Shown: positions 9,798 to 20,708 of the stretch, one piece after another
How the letters are laid out: each line of letters begins with the position of its first letter
Numbering within the stretch: position 1 is the first letter of the stretch
DNA from: Chaetoceros tenuissimus
Lineage: Eukaryota > Bacillariophyta > Thalassiosirophyceae > Chaetocerotales > Chaetocerotaceae
Direction: 5' to 3'
Assembly: GCA_021927905.1 (NCBI GenBank)
Contig: BLLK01000045.1
Coordinates: 2,418,001 to 2,482,000, forward strand
DNA length: 64,000 nucleotides
Position numbers and translations under genes: made by a program
The notes under the pieces: model-generated
What the model was told of the DNA's origin: nothing
The model's input: the letters and a program-made list of their open reading frames with translations, nothing else
Databases searched by the model: none

Positions 9798-11466
9798 CTA
9801 CTTTGAAATGTGAGGAATCGCATTTCTGATCGCATTTTTGGAGAAATGAACGGCATATTTATTCTCAATAATGGAACAATCCTCTACAGACCAATCTTTT
9901 CCTAACAGAACCTTATCAGCATCGATTGTTTTGTCGTGCACGATGTATTTATCTCCACTCAATCCAAGACGTATCATACTCGACATGTCAGTGACATGCT
10001 TCTCACCTTCTTTCAACATTTCGATCGCACTGGTGAGAATCTCCAAACTCATCCTAGTCCACTCATCACTAGTACCGGACATAAATGATGGAATTCCACT
10101 CTTAGTCTCGCTTCCTGGAACAATTGAATAAACTGTAAATTTTCCCATGTTTGGCAATTCAAGATGAGGAGGTGTAGATAAATTACCCGTGCCATAGCCT
10201 AAAGGAAGCACATCAAAATCACTCAAATACCCTCCACCTACGGCACTCATTGCCAACCATCTCAAAAAACAGAGCTCGTAAAAAGAACAATTTGTTCCTT
10301 TTCCATCCTGACCTTCCATTAGTAAAAGTTGCAACTGATTTAGATAGAAATCATATTGAGGGTGCTGATTTAATTGGATTATCATATTTAGACTTCAGTT
10401 GAAAAGAAGATATTCGCTTGTGTTCAAACATAACATAAGTTCTTACCTTCATCGCATCTGCTTTAGACAACACTCTTGGCTCCCACCCAGAAATTTTCCA
10501 TGACTCATTCCAGTTCTCCACCAACTTTTTGTCATTTTTTGAATCTTTATCATCTTTGTTCCCTTTATCACTTAAATCCTCATAGAAGGTGTAAATGATG
10601 GGTTTTGTTTCACTTGTAATTGGCATGGCATCATTCTGCATAGATTCTTGCATCATTAGATTCGATTTTGCAGCTCCATCAAAGTTAGTCATTTCATTTT
10701 GACTTTCCATCATATTGCCATACGGATGCACTGAAGAACCACTTAACCCTTGCATCTGAGACATCTGACTGGATAATTGCGTTGATGCTGGTTTCTCCAT
10801 TTGCATTGGATTTAGCATTGATGTTTGACTAGATGCTTGCATATTTGTCGGCTGCTGCACACTGGTCATTTCCATGGTTTGTGGATACTGATTAGCATAC
10901 TGACTGGAAGATTGCATAATAAGTGGCTGCTGCATATTCATTTCGTTGTTACTGTATTGTACAGTCTGTGGGAATTGTCCTTGAGCCATTGGCTGCTGTT
11001 CCAAAGTATTAGCCACGTTAGATTTTTTCAATCCATTAACCATATTATCATCAAAGCCAACTTGTTGGTTCTTCACCATGCTTGCTGGGTAGTATTTGCT
11101 TGACATTTGGGTTTGGGGTTCCATCGTCTGAATCTGCTGAGTCCTTTCTTCCAACTCCTTATTCAAGAGTTGTGCATTCTCCAGTTGTTTCATTTGTGCA
11201 GAGCCAAAAGTTCCAATGAAACTCTTGTCAGCATCTGGAGCTGAAGCACTTTCTGGCTCTACACTTTGCATAGTATCGGTAGGAGGAACTGCATCCATTA
11301 GATCAGAACCAGGATCAGCAGGATTGTTATCAAGTCTGGAATGCACAGCAACATTTTCGAATCCCTGAATAACATTGACAGATGGCATATGGTTTTCATT
11401 CATTTCCATCCCCATATTAGTAGGAAAATTAATGTCAATATGAATTGGCGGACCATGATGAGTCAT
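9798..11466 (-). CDS. DXD-type glycosyltransferase with a long Met/Gln-rich stem
   Basis: Two exons, 11466-10447 and 10364-9798, with a phase-0 intron of 82 bp; 528 residues. The splice site is fixed by homology: Asp-Ala-Met-Lys at the end of exon 1 continues as His-Pro-x-Tyr-x-Phe-Tyr in exon 2, a typical junction in this family. The catalytic part starts near residue 285 (ProIleIleTyrThrPheTyrGlu), followed by a Trp-x-x-Ser-Trp helix, FLRWLAM, a GGGYLSDFDVLPL block carrying the DXD motif (Asp-Phe-Asp) that binds nucleotide-sugar metal, as in the Gly_transf_sug family. Residues 1-280 are poorly ordered and rich in Met, Gln, Ser and Asn. The frame stays open 15 codons upstream of the ATG with an AG acceptor there, so a short upstream exon with a signal anchor may be missing. 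The substrate cannot be told. Confidence 0.75.
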
Positions 11467-11555
11467 GTTTGCGCACAGAAGAAATCGAACTAGTGTCCAA
11501 CTGTAACACACAAAAAGAGGGATGATAGTATCTTATGATTAAAGCTATTTGTTCG

Positions 11556-11605
11556 TTGTTTGGATATGTTGTTTGGATATGTTGTTTGGATATGTTGTTT
11601 GATAT
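11556..11605. repeat. tandem repeat, 13-bp unit, about 4 copies
   Basis: TTGTTTGGATATG is repeated three times exactly and a fourth time partly. It lies just upstream of the glycosyltransferase gene. Confidence 0.8.
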
Positions 11606-12100
11606 ATTCTTCGGAATCTTGAGAATAATGAGACGCATCACCGATAGACATCAATCGTGGAGCTATATTAGTAAATGAGTGTTACATCAGTTCTTCTTCT
11701 CATGTATAAAACTCATTGGAAAACTTTCGAAATTTCTTATGGGAAATTCGTTCAGAGATGGGCTCATGCTTTATTCCAACTTTGAGAAAAAATATGAGAA
11801 GATTTTCTGGTAGCCTATAGAGAAGGAGAGAAAGGAGATGGTGGTTGTGCGATGAAAACGTAAAATATGATATGTAAAATAGAAATGTCAATTGAGATAC
11901 TGTACCAATGTGCTTGAGATGTCAAATGAAGTAATGAGGAGTAGAGTATTCCGAAAAGAAATTGAGTATTATGCATAGTCCAAAAATTGGTACACGTAGA
12001 CCATGTTTCTTACATGAGGCTGATATGAGCGTGTCTGTCCATCTGTAGCCTTATCATCAAAGAGTAGATTCAAGATGGCAGATAAAAATTGACCAAAAGT
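11606..12100. other. gene-free approach to the repeat block
   Basis: No gene or RNA seen. From about 11,900 the sequence starts to resemble the dispersed repeats of the following block (phrases such as 'caatgtgcttgagatgtc' recur in variants). Confidence 0.3.
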
Positions 12101-12565
12101 AATCCTTGCTAGCATTCAAACCAACAGGCGTAGAGAAGCTTGTCGTCAGTTATTGGCGATTGGAGATTGGAGATAAAAGTTGCCTCAAAGTAAACCTAAC
12201 CAGCGTTGAGTAATGAAAATAGCTGAAGAAAACTTGTCCTCAGCAATTGGAGATTGGAGATTGGAGATTGGAGATAAAAGTTGCCTCAAAGTAAACCTAG
12301 CCAGTGTTGAGTAATGAAAATAGCTAAAGAAAACTCGTCCTCAGCAATTGGAGATTGGAGATTGGAGATAAAGTTGCCTCAAAGTAATCCTAGCCAGTGT
12401 TCAGTAACGAATATAGCTAAAGAAAACTCGTCCTCAGCGTTTCGAGATAAAAGGTTGCCTCAAAGTAAACTTAGCAAACGTTAAAACAATAAGCTAAAGA
12501 AGACTTGTCCTCAGCGATTAAAGGCCAGAGATAACAGTTGCCTCAAAGTAACAGAGGCAGTAGAT
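12100..12565. repeat. tandem array of about 115-bp units
   Basis: The core GTTGCCTCAAAGTAAACCTA recurs about five times, each followed by a variant of AATAGCTAAAGAAAACT and TCCTCAGC. Between units sits a variable run of the 8-mer GGAGATTG (two to four copies). Single degraded units of the same repeat occur again near 17,110-17,215, so the family is dispersed beyond this array. Confidence 0.8.
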
Positions 12566-13818
12566 GGGCGATGTCCATGGCAATTAAATGTTTCATATAC
12601 AGTATGAAAATCGATACTAGATATTGACAATTGCATGAGACCAATATGAGCTTGTCTATATGTCTGTCCGAGATTCCTGAAAAGAAGGGAGTAACAAAAA
12701 TAAAAATAAGATGCGAGTCATAAAAATAGATGCAATACTATACCTTGTAGACCAGCTGTAAAGATAAATGAAATGAAAGCCAAACGAGACCCAAAAGTGT
12801 AAAAAAAAGAAGAAACTTGGAGATGGAGACTAAAGAGATTATTCCAAAATGAGAAAATAGCTGTGAACAAAATGTTGAGGTGGAGAGGAATATGAATGAA
12901 GTAGAAGTAGAGTGTTCCAAAGGTGGATTGATCTTGTGAGGACTGTAGCAATTTTGTTCCAAACGTCGAATGAGCTGGTCGCAATATAACTATAACCAAG
13001 TAGCAAGAATAACGTAGGTAAACTATAAAGAAAGGGCGAAGTTCGACAAATGGTATAAATGTGTTTGAGCTTCGTAGCAACTGTAAGAAAGGTACAATCT
13101 TGTATTATCTATCAGAAGAGAGGGTTGAAGAAAGAGTAAGTTGTGAGTCAAAAAGCAATTGCAAAACTATACCAAAAGCCGTGGTGAAAATGATAAAAAT
13201 ATGAAAACAGATTCTTGAATATATGTCATCTGATTGCAAGGGAGAGATGCATGTGAAGCAAAACCTGATCCTGACTAAAACTACAACAGTAGGAACCTCG
13301 GTGCACTGTGCTGCAATAATCTGTAAGGAACAAAGGATATGAAGGCAGAGGCTTGAATGCCTAGTTGAAATTTGTATTTGTAAATTGCCGAGGTGAGTGG
13401 GGTGAAGGCAAAGGTAGAGATGATGAGGAAGAAAGCAAATGCGTTCCCTTTTGTAAAGCACATATGATGCAAGATGTGGTGTAGCAAAGTATTTACATCG
13501 AGTAGAATAGTAATGCTAATAGAGGATAGTAGCAGTTGCTCGACTATGACAGAGGATGCAAAAGAAGAGGTAGAAAGGTCGCAAAGATGAAGACAAGGAT
13601 AACAACAGCAGGGTCATCGTAGGTGAGAGCCGTGCATTACTTGCGATGAGACGGTATTCTAGGAATTAACCGTAAATGTAAACAAAACTTATCCCGAAGG
13701 ACTGTATTAATTTAGGTGCTATCAAAACAGTAAGACTGACAAAAGATTTTGCAAAGTGTTGAAGAAAAACAAACTCAATTTCGGCGAGCTCATTCCCACT
13801 AAAATCTCAAATTTAACC

Positions 13819-13838
13819 GTTTCGCTAACGCTCATCAG
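13819..13838 (-). ncRNA. hammerhead-ribozyme-like core motif
   Basis: On the minus strand CTGATGAG is followed after a few bases by CGAAAC, with a possible 2-bp stem II closed by GC pairs and a 4-base loop. It lies in the same sense as, and about 180 bp downstream of, the reverse-transcriptase stop. Penelope-like retroelements are known to carry minimal hammerheads with this core. Stems I and III were not convincingly paired by hand and the cleavage-site UH position is not canonical, so it may be inactive or a chance match. Confidence 0.4.
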
Positions 13839-13925
13839 TTGATGCACAGTTCCAACCCTGTGACGTCATTATGACGTCGATGATTTTTCACGTACCAAAC
13901 AAGTACTACGTGAAAAAGAATAGAA

Positions 13926-13992
13926 TATTTTTTACTATGATCGCGTTGCGCTTTTGCCATTGGCAAAAGCGCAGCGATCATAGTAAAAAATA
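13926..13992. repeat. long near-perfect hairpin
   Basis: A 19-bp outer stem (13926-13944 with 13974-13992) and a 12-bp inner stem (13948-13959 with 13961-13972), separated only by a small GTT/A bulge and with a single-base loop. It sits 22 bp beyond the reverse-transcriptase stop codon, inside the inserted element, and is probably part of its 3' region. Confidence 0.85.
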
Positions 13993-14013
13993 CCCTGCGA
14001 CAGAGGAAACCTA

Positions 14014-14865
14014 TCAGGTAGTAGGCGCAGGGTTCATAACCTGATATTTCTCATAGTATTGAGAAATAGAGAAATCTTGACTAAAACGAAGCTTCCGTGG
14101 AGCAAGAAGTGTTCCTAGACTTGGCTGTCTCCTATAGCAGACTATCAATCTGTTGATATTAGGAGGTGCACCTGTATCATTTGCTGATAGAGAAGACCAG
14201 GGGTCTTCATTAGGTGGTTCAAGGATGCAGTCTTTAAAGGCAGCTTGGATTTTTTTACGATTCGGGTCAAGGGGGTTATAGGGTAGCTGGAAGACAAGTG
14301 GCCTATCGCTAGAAGTACTAGCTCGGCTACATGAAGATCCTGACGCGTGTTTTTGTATTGCTTCTGCAAAAAGGGGTTTGATGACACTGGGACGATGTCC
14401 TCGGCGCACTAACCTGTTGAAGCATAACTTTAGATAATCAGGAATCTTTGTCTTATCAGAGAAAAGAGTGACGGCTCTATGTACCATTCCGAAAATTACA
14501 CTTTTTGTCACACCAGGGGCATGGCACGAGTGTGGCGGGATGTATAGGTACAGATTCAAACTCTTTTCATAGATAGATGTATGGCATATACCATTAACAT
14601 CTAAATGGATGTTTAAATCCAAGAATACTGCTGAGGAGGAGAAGTCTTCGACTTCCCATTGAAGAGGCTTCAAGGAAGGGTTGTCTTTGAAGAATTGATC
14701 ATTCGCTCCAAACGTACTCACTACTCTCTTGAACTCTTCTCTTCTTTGTAGGTCGTTGTCTTGTAAGGGAGTCCAAAGGCCGAGGCTATCGTCTATGTAT
14801 CGCTTGTAGAATCCAAGTTCCGGGAAGAGAGGGATAATATCTAGCTCGAAGATGCAGTAGTAAAG
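14014..14865 (-). pseudogene. C-terminal fragment of a reverse transcriptase (Penelope-like or related)
   Basis: The frame is open from 14865 to a TGA at 14016-14014, 283 codons with no internal stop. Near its beginning is Tyr-Ile-Asp-Asp (codons at 14799-14788), the catalytic box of reverse transcriptases, preceded by Gly-Phe-Tyr-Lys-Arg. About 65 residues later comes PheLeuAspLeuAsnIle, then AsnLeuTyrLeuTyrIlePro, a Ser-x-His segment and a GlyMetValHisArg helix: the thumb-side block shared by Penelope-like and some related reverse transcriptases. The fingers domain and everything upstream are absent, so this copy cannot move by itself. No GIY-YIG endonuclease is visible downstream, so the exact clade is uncertain. 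Confidence 0.7.
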
Positions 14866-17030
14866 TTAAGGACAAGCTCAAAAGTAATACAAACTTGTTT
14901 CATCTATTGGAAAAGAGGGTCAGAGAGCAAAGTAAATTGTAAGTTGAATATAATTGCGCCACTATACCAAGTAAGTGTGAAGGAAAATTACGCAAGTTGA
15001 GTGTGACATATTATGACACAAGATATGAAGGCAGAGATTTGAAACTATGGATTGTATCAAAAGAGATATCATGAATGACGCATAGTACAAACAGTACACC
15101 TGAACTCTGTAGATTGCTCAAGAATGCTATGAACGTGTCTATTCCGCCTTTAGACCTTCTGTGAAGATGAGTGAAATGGAAGGGAAGCAAGGGCATTCCA
15201 AACGAGACCCAAACCATGACGAAAAGTGTAAAAGAAGAGACTTGGTAGTGGAGACTGTAGAGACTGTTCCAAAATGAGAAGTAGCTCGTAGCCTGTGATG
15301 GAGGTGACAAAGATAAAGCAACTGCTACAAGCCAGACATACTAGAGAACTGTAAACCATAGCAATTGTTCCAAACGCAGAGTGAGCGTAGGAAGAGTAAC
15401 GTGGATAAAGTAAAAAGAAAGATATTGTCCTGCAGATACTTTACCGAGGTCTGAAGCAATTGCGTATCGAAATGTGGCTTGAACTATGAAGGTAGAGACT
15501 TGTATTCAGCAATTGTAGCAATTGCTCCAGAACTGGGAAATGAGCTTGTAGCAAGTTGTTGAATGTAGGCAAAAATATTTTAGCGAAATGGTATAAATAT
15601 GTTAGAGTTTGTAGAGACTGCAAGAAAAGTGTAAGCTTGTGTCATCTATCGGAAGAGAGGGTTAGTGAGAGAAAGAGGAAGTTGCGAGTCAAAAGCAATT
15701 GCTAGGCTACACCAAATGGCCGTAGTGACATCAACAAAAGATATGAAAACAGAGGCTTGAGTATGTTTTGTATGATTGCAAGGGAAAGATGCATGTGAAG
15801 CAAAACCTGATCATGGCCAAAACTGCGAAAGTGGGAACCTCCGTAAACTGTGATGGATTGAAAACATTGGAAAGCAAATGTAATCAGCAAGCAACGAAGG
15901 ATGAAGGCAGAGACTTGAATGCCTAGTTGAAATTTGTAGTCTTCGTGAAAGAAAGTAAATTGCTTAGGGGAAGACAATGAAGAAGAAAGCAAATGCGTTC
16001 CAATTTGTAAAACATGTATGATGGGAGATGCGGGACTGGAAGGGTGTAGCAAAGTCTTTGCAGTGAGTAGAGTAGTAATGCTAATAGAGGGCAATAGCAG
16101 TTGCTCGACTATGACAAAGGATGCAAAAGAAAAGGTAGGAACGTTGCAGAGATGAAGGCAAGGATAACAACAGCAGGTGTGTTGTGGATGAGAACCATGC
16201 ATGACACAAAGTATAGAAGTTGGTATCTACAGACAAGCTCAAAAGTAATACAAAATTGTTTCATCTATTGGAAAAGAGGGTTATAGAACAAAGTAAATTG
16301 TAAGTTGAATATAATTGACATACTATACCAAGTAACTTCGAAGAAAATCATGCGTGTGAAGCGTGACATATGACACGAGATATGAAGGCAGGGAATTTGA
16401 ATCTATAGACTATATCAATCGTTCCAAGATAAGAGATAGCTTTGGCAAAATGCTGAGATGAAGAGGGAGATGGATAATGCAGAGCATTCCTTAGAGGAAT
16501 CATGAGTGATGTAGAACTTTGCAGGAGACAGCGAATGTGTTTCAGGTGTGAGCTAAGCTTGAAACAAAGTCCAAAATTTGGTGTCCGAGGGCGATAGTAG
16601 GTGCTCCAAAGCAGTACAAACCTGTTTCATTTATTGAAAAAGAGGATTATAGAGCAGAGTAAATTGGAAGTCAAATAAAATTGCAATACTGTACCAAATA
16701 ACCATCATGAAAAATCTGATCGTGCTAAAAGATGCAAATGTAGAAGCTGCGGTTGGCTAGTTTCAAGGACAGATGTATTGAAAGATGTTGCAAAAGCAAA
16801 TAGGGTCCAAAGATATGAAAACGGAGACTTGCATGCGTGGTTGAAATTTGTAGTCTTCTGAAAGGAGAGTTGTAGGTATTGAAAGGTCGTCGAAATGAAG
16901 GCAAAGGTAGAGACAAGAGGTGCATTCCAGGAGTGAATCTTGAATGGTGTAAAGCACTAAAGCTGGTATTCAGTACCACTTCCCTTTATCTATTTGAACA
17001 GAACAAGAGAGTAACAAAGCATCAGCAAGT

Positions 17031-17110
17031 AGAGTTGTAGAGTTGTTGTAGAGTTGTAGAGTTGTAGAGTTGTAGAGTTGTAGAGTTGTAGAGTTGTAGA
17101 GTTGTAGAGT
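17031..17110. repeat. tandem array of GTTGTAGA (8 bp)
   Basis: About nine copies with one irregularity near the left end, followed directly by a degraded copy of the CCTCAAAGTA repeat also seen near 12.1-12.5 kb. Confidence 0.9.
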
Positions 17111-17219
17111 AAAGTTTTGCCTCAAAGTAGACCTAGCAAGCATTCACAACAACTTAAAGCTAAAGAAAACTCATCATCAGCAAGTAGAGTTGTAGAGTAA
17201 AGTTTTGCCTCAAAGTAGT

Positions 17220-17494
17220 TCAACACTAGAAGGGAGTGGTGGTGTACATCAATATGCCTTCTCTTCACTTCACATTCTCTACATTCCTGACATCTTCAGA
17301 GGGGGGTGTTGTAGTTCATATGCGTGACAAAGTAGAACTCTAGCCATAGGGTGATCCTTATGGTCTAGTGGTTAGAATGTGCCATCTATAACTATTGAAA
17401 GTTATTTAGTATTGATAACTTTCAATACTAACTATTGATACTATTAGTATTGAGAGTTATCAATACTATTAATATTGAAAGTTATCAATACTAA
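17220..17494. repeat. 275-bp direct repeat, copy 1, with tRNA-type A box
   Basis: Nearly identical to 17795-18067, differing by a 2-bp indel and a few substitutions. It contains TGGTCTAGTGGTT at 17361-17373, which fits the RNA polymerase III A box and looks like the 5' half of a tRNA-Glu or tRNA-Asp gene. I found no B box in either copy. A tRNA-derived SINE or a solo tRNA fragment carried in a repeat would explain it. Confidence 0.75.
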
Positions 17495-17711
17495 TACTAT
17501 TAGTATTCAAAGTTATCAATACTAATTATCAATACTAATACTATTAGTATTGAAAGTTATCAATACTAATTATCAATACTAATTATCAATACTAATTATC
17601 AATACTAATTATCAATACTAATTATCAATACTAATTATCAATACTAATTATCAATACTAATTATCAATACTAATTATCAATACTAATTATCAATACTAAT
17701 TATCAATACTA
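17495..17711. repeat. satellite-like array, 13-bp unit AATTATCAATACT
   Basis: About eleven regular copies from roughly 17,565 to 17,711, preceded by irregular inverted variants containing AGTATTGA and TCAATACT. The unit is partly self-complementary with its neighbours, so long hairpins can form. Confidence 0.9.
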
Positions 17712-17714
17712 TTG

Positions 17715-17764
17715 TCCACACCTACCTTAGAAAGGGGGGGGAGGGAGGTTGACATCCAATCCAA
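17715..17764. repeat. direct repeat shared with 23106-23147
   Basis: TCCACACCTACCTTAGAAA followed by a run of G and GACATCCAATCC. The same string recurs 5.4 kb away, with a small change in the G run. Possibly ends of one large composite element or two copies of one element end. Confidence 0.7.
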
Positions 17765-17794
17765 ATCCAGGGGGGAGGAATATCAGCAAGAAAC

Positions 17795-18067
17795 TCAACA
17801 CTAGAAGGGAGTGGTGGTGTACATCAATATGCCTTCTCTTCACTTCACATTCTCTACATTCCTGACATCTTCAGAGGGGGGTGTTGTAGTTCATATGCAT
17901 GACGAAGTAGAACTCTAGCCATAGGGTGCCTTATGGTCTAGTGGTTAGAATGTGCCATCTATAACTATTGAAAGTTATTTAGTATTGATAACTTTCAATA
18001 CTAACTATTGATACTATTAGTATTGAGAGTTATCAATACTATTAATATTGAAAGTTATCAATACTAA
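17795..18067. repeat. 275-bp direct repeat, copy 2
   Basis: Second copy of 17220-17494, with the A-box sequence at 17934-17946. A third, otherwise unrelated occurrence of the A-box string lies at 19552-19564 with a matching 5' flank (GGTGATCCTTA). Confidence 0.8.
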
Positions 18068-18073
18068 CTATCA

Positions 18074-18918
18074 ATATGATGGTAGATTGTATCTAATGGC
18101 AAGGTCAACGCCCCCATTAGTAATCTGTGATCAATGCTTTTTGGAGAGGATAAGAAGTTATATATGTACATACTGCGTTAAATTAATGCCAACAGTTATT
18201 TTTCAATATTTTGACTTCGTTACAGATCATATGCTTGTCATTGGAAATTTGCAAGCTAAAATCTCCATTTTCGTTCTTCTCAAAAGACAGCTTTGTGGTA
18301 TGCATTCAATGAATTTGTTGCTTTGTAATAGTGGTGAATTCAAATTTCTCAGCATCATAGATGAAAAACAAAAGATAAAAACAGAACAAGTTGAAAGATC
18401 CAAGAAATTGACAAGACATTCTATTTGGCTAGGCACCTTTTCTCTACTGATACGTAGCAACGCACTCAACAATCAAAATTGAATCTTATCGATTCATTTT
18501 GAACCCTTTCAGCAACATTCAAAGCCTATTTCCTATACAAAATGTGTTGATTGTTATGTCTGTATGGTTGATTGAATCGATTGCATTGTTTGAAGCTCGT
18601 TCAATCAATGTTGTGTCGTGGTTGTAAAAGTTGTGACAAGAACATGAGTGATTCCCATTTGTCCCAGGAACCAAAATTAGGTGGTTTTCCATCAAAATCT
18701 GAAAGAACAAAGCCTTCTGAATTTTTTTGCCGATTTTTCCCAATATCAGCGGAATACATTCTATTAGATAGGTATTTTACTTTAAGTGTAAATATTGCCC
18801 AGCTCTCAATCAATTCCATTTTTTATCGACCCAGTGATTTCGTTCATACCACACATGTACGTACAGGGGTTAAGTAAGTGGTCAACACTTGTCACTTCGC
18901 TCCTCCCGTTGACCTTGA
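18074..18918. mobile_element. dispersed non-autonomous element, long copy
   Basis: Begins ATATGATGGTAG and ends CCCGTTGACCTTGA. A shorter copy with the same ends is at 22326-22871, and the last 75 bp recur at about 19010-19084. CAAGGTCAAC near the left end is the reverse complement of GTTGACCTTG at the right end. Short open frames in it are not shared between copies, so no protein is called. Confidence 0.7.
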
Positions 18919-19460
18919 CTAATAGTATTGATAACTATCAATACCATTAGTATACTAATACTATTAGTATTCAAAGTTATCAATACTAATTATCAATTGA
19001 TAACGAGATTTCGTTCATACCACACATACAGGGGTTAAGTAAGCGGTCAACACTCGTCGCTTCGCTCCTCCCGTTGACCTTGACTAATAGTATTGATAAC
19101 TATCAATACCATTAGTATACTAATACTATTAGTATTCAAAGTTATCAATACTAATTATCAATACTAATAGTATTGATAACTATCAATACTAATTATCAAT
19201 ACTAATTATCAATACTAATAGTATTGATAACTATCAATACTAATACTAATTATCAATACTAATTATCAATACTAATTATCAATACTAATTATCAATACTA
19301 ATTATCAATACTAATAGTATTGATAACTATCAATACTAATACTAATTATCAATACTAATTATCAATACTAATAGTATTGAAAGTTATCAATACTAATTAT
19401 CAATACTAATAGTATTAATAATTATCAATACTAATACTATTAGTATTGATAATGTTTCAG
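18919..19460. repeat. second array of the TATCAATACTAAT satellite
   Basis: Direct and inverted units (TCAATACTAAT and ATTAGTATTGA) alternate, interrupted by the tail copy of the dispersed element at about 19010-19084. Same family as 17495-17711. Confidence 0.85.
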
Positions 19461-19519
19461 TTAGTAGTGTCTGTGTTATTTTCCTAACAAGTTTTCAATA
19501 CTAAAGCTGTGACTATGGG

Positions 19520-19864
19520 ATGCTCACCTTTTTTGTAGAGGGTGATCCTTATGGTCTAGTGGTTATGATGTGCCATTTGGTTATGAGCCTGAAACTAGAC
19601 TTGGACACTAGTTTGATGTCTTCTGTGCAGGTCCAAGGTCTCTACTTTTGCATTGTCTTCTTTCTTGAGGCCGATCTGCACAGTACTACGAAAGTACGAA
19701 AGTTGACTCCACTTGGTTTACTTCACTATATGAAAGAGAAACAAGATATAGATGAAGAAGATGATGCCCTGTTCTGTAAATCCATTGAAAGGTCACGAAA
19801 TAGAAGGAAATTGGCATTGGAACTGTCTAATCCTTTACCATCCTATTCAAACAAATGGTGGTAA
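19520..19864 (+). other. open frame of doubtful coding value, overlapping the orphan gene
   Basis: Its last 60 codons have coding-like character (charged, Glu/Asp run then Arg/Lys-rich, ending in Trp-Trp), and a possible AG acceptor precedes them. The start is a repeat-derived segment with the tRNA-type A box. It overlaps the minus-strand gene end at 19843. I do not recognise it; it could be the last exon of a decayed gene. Confidence 0.2.
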
Positions 19865-20634
19865 TTCTCACTAATTCTAGTATGCTTGCAAACAAAAAGA
19901 AAGAAAACATGCCATCCAGGTGGATACCATTTCCCTTCAAATGATGCTAAGGAACGTTCTTGTGGTTCTGATTCCTCCTGTGATTCTTCTTCGTCCCCAA
20001 ATTCCTCTGATTCTATTGAGTCTGTAGATGCTTTAGCACTGATATTCTTACTCTGTTTCCTTTTCCACATCTCATTCCAAATGAAAGAAAACAGTTGCTC
20101 AAAATTTTTTCCAGATGGAAGCTCTTCATCAGACTTCCCATTGCAAAATTGACGGACAAGATCTTGAAGAGGTTTAACCTCTTTCATATTCTGTCTTTTG
20201 TAATCCATCATTGTTCTCCCACCTAACATCTGATTACCAGTAGATTTTTGAAGTTCATCTCTCACACGTTGGTCAAGAGTGAGACAACCATTTGGAATAA
20301 AAAGTATTTTACTCAAGTCAATCTTCACCACATTATTCTCTCCATTGTTCTCTTCAAATGCATAGCCTTTATTGAAAAATGCTTGCCATTCACCTTTCAT
20401 TTCAATAAAAGTGTCAAGATAAGAAGTAATCCCTGAGGGAATGTCACCATGATATGCCTTATAAAGTTTCTCTTCTGTAGAATCTCCTTTATCTCCATTT
20501 GCTTTGAGTTGACGCTGATCTTCTCCTCCTTCTACATTTGTGATTGCAACATGAACAATAACTCTCTTCAGAAATATCTTCAGTGTTTGATTGAGTTTAA
20601 TTTCTTTACAAGTAGAATTAGTGTTGGTCTCCAT
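19843..20634 (-). CDS. orphan protein of 263 residues in the repeat block
   Basis: One exon from ATG at 20634. The protein is hydrophilic with no membrane segment; residues about 185-235 are strongly acidic (Glu/Ser/Asp-rich) and follow a Trp-Asn-Glu-Met-Trp-Lys-Arg helix. I do not recognise a domain. Its promoter side holds a nested palindrome (20709-20777) and then the LTR element. Given the surroundings it may belong to a mobile element. The C-terminal 25 residues are hydrophobic and may be read-through of an intron, since a better-looking protein would end near the Pro-Pro-Gly-Trp. Confidence 0.45.
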   Translation of the reverse strand: METNTNSTCKEIKLNQTLKIFLKRVIVHVAITNVEGGEDQRQLKANGDKGDSTEEKLYKAYHGDIPSGITSYLDTFIEMKGEWQAFFNKGYAFEENNGENNVVKIDLSKILFIPNGCLTLDQRVRDELQKSTGNQMLGGRTMMDYKRQNMKEVKPLQDLVRQFCNGKSDEELPSGKNFEQLFSFIWNEMWKRKQSKNISAKASTDSIESEEFGDEEESQEESEPQERSLASFEGKWYPPGWHVFFLFVCKHTRISENYHHLFE

Positions 20635-20708
20635 TATTTTAAAAGGAAAAAGGGTGTGATGGAGTTGTTATTGAAGTGAATCTCCTAATTAATTTTGTGG
20701 ATAGTAAA

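Larger units (their letters stand above)
13641..14870 (-). mobile_element. 5'-truncated retroelement insertion
   Basis: Comparison with the paralogous repeat at 16,158-16,240 shows the insertion. Left of 13,641 and right of 14,870 the sequence matches the two sides of that copy, while about 1.2 kb between them is foreign and replaces roughly 40 bp. The insert carries a reverse-transcriptase fragment on the minus strand that begins abruptly at the right edge, as expected for 5'-truncated target-primed insertions. No clear target duplication was found. Confidence 0.65.
12660..16980. repeat. diverged segmental duplications, non-coding
   Basis: Two long blocks match each other over hundreds of bases with scattered changes: about 13,085-13,640 with 15,610-16,200. 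A second family matches among about 14,871-15,050, 16,230-16,410 and 16,610-16,720. Further weaker copies (phrases around 'gagacttg', 'caattgttcca') fill the rest. All open frames here are short and not conserved between copies, so I read the block as non-coding repeats rather than a gene family. Confidence 0.7.

Noticed and set aside
12660-16980. Protein-coding gene family in the repeated block
   Set aside because: Frames of 60-166 codons on the minus strand look repeated only because the DNA is; reading frames are not kept between copies.
17349-17390. Possible tRNA gene (A-box string TGGTCTAGTGGTT)
   Set aside because: Only the 5' half is tRNA-like; no anticodon arm, T arm or B box follows in any of the three places, so it was treated as a repeat component.
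17565-17711. CRISPR-like array
   Set aside because: The 13-bp units follow each other with no unique spacers and are AT-rich satellite; the setting is a eukaryotic nuclear genome.
18048-18482. 144-codon open frame on the plus strand
   Set aside because: It lies wholly in the dispersed element and is not conserved in the copy at 22326-22871, which has a large internal deletion and other changes there.
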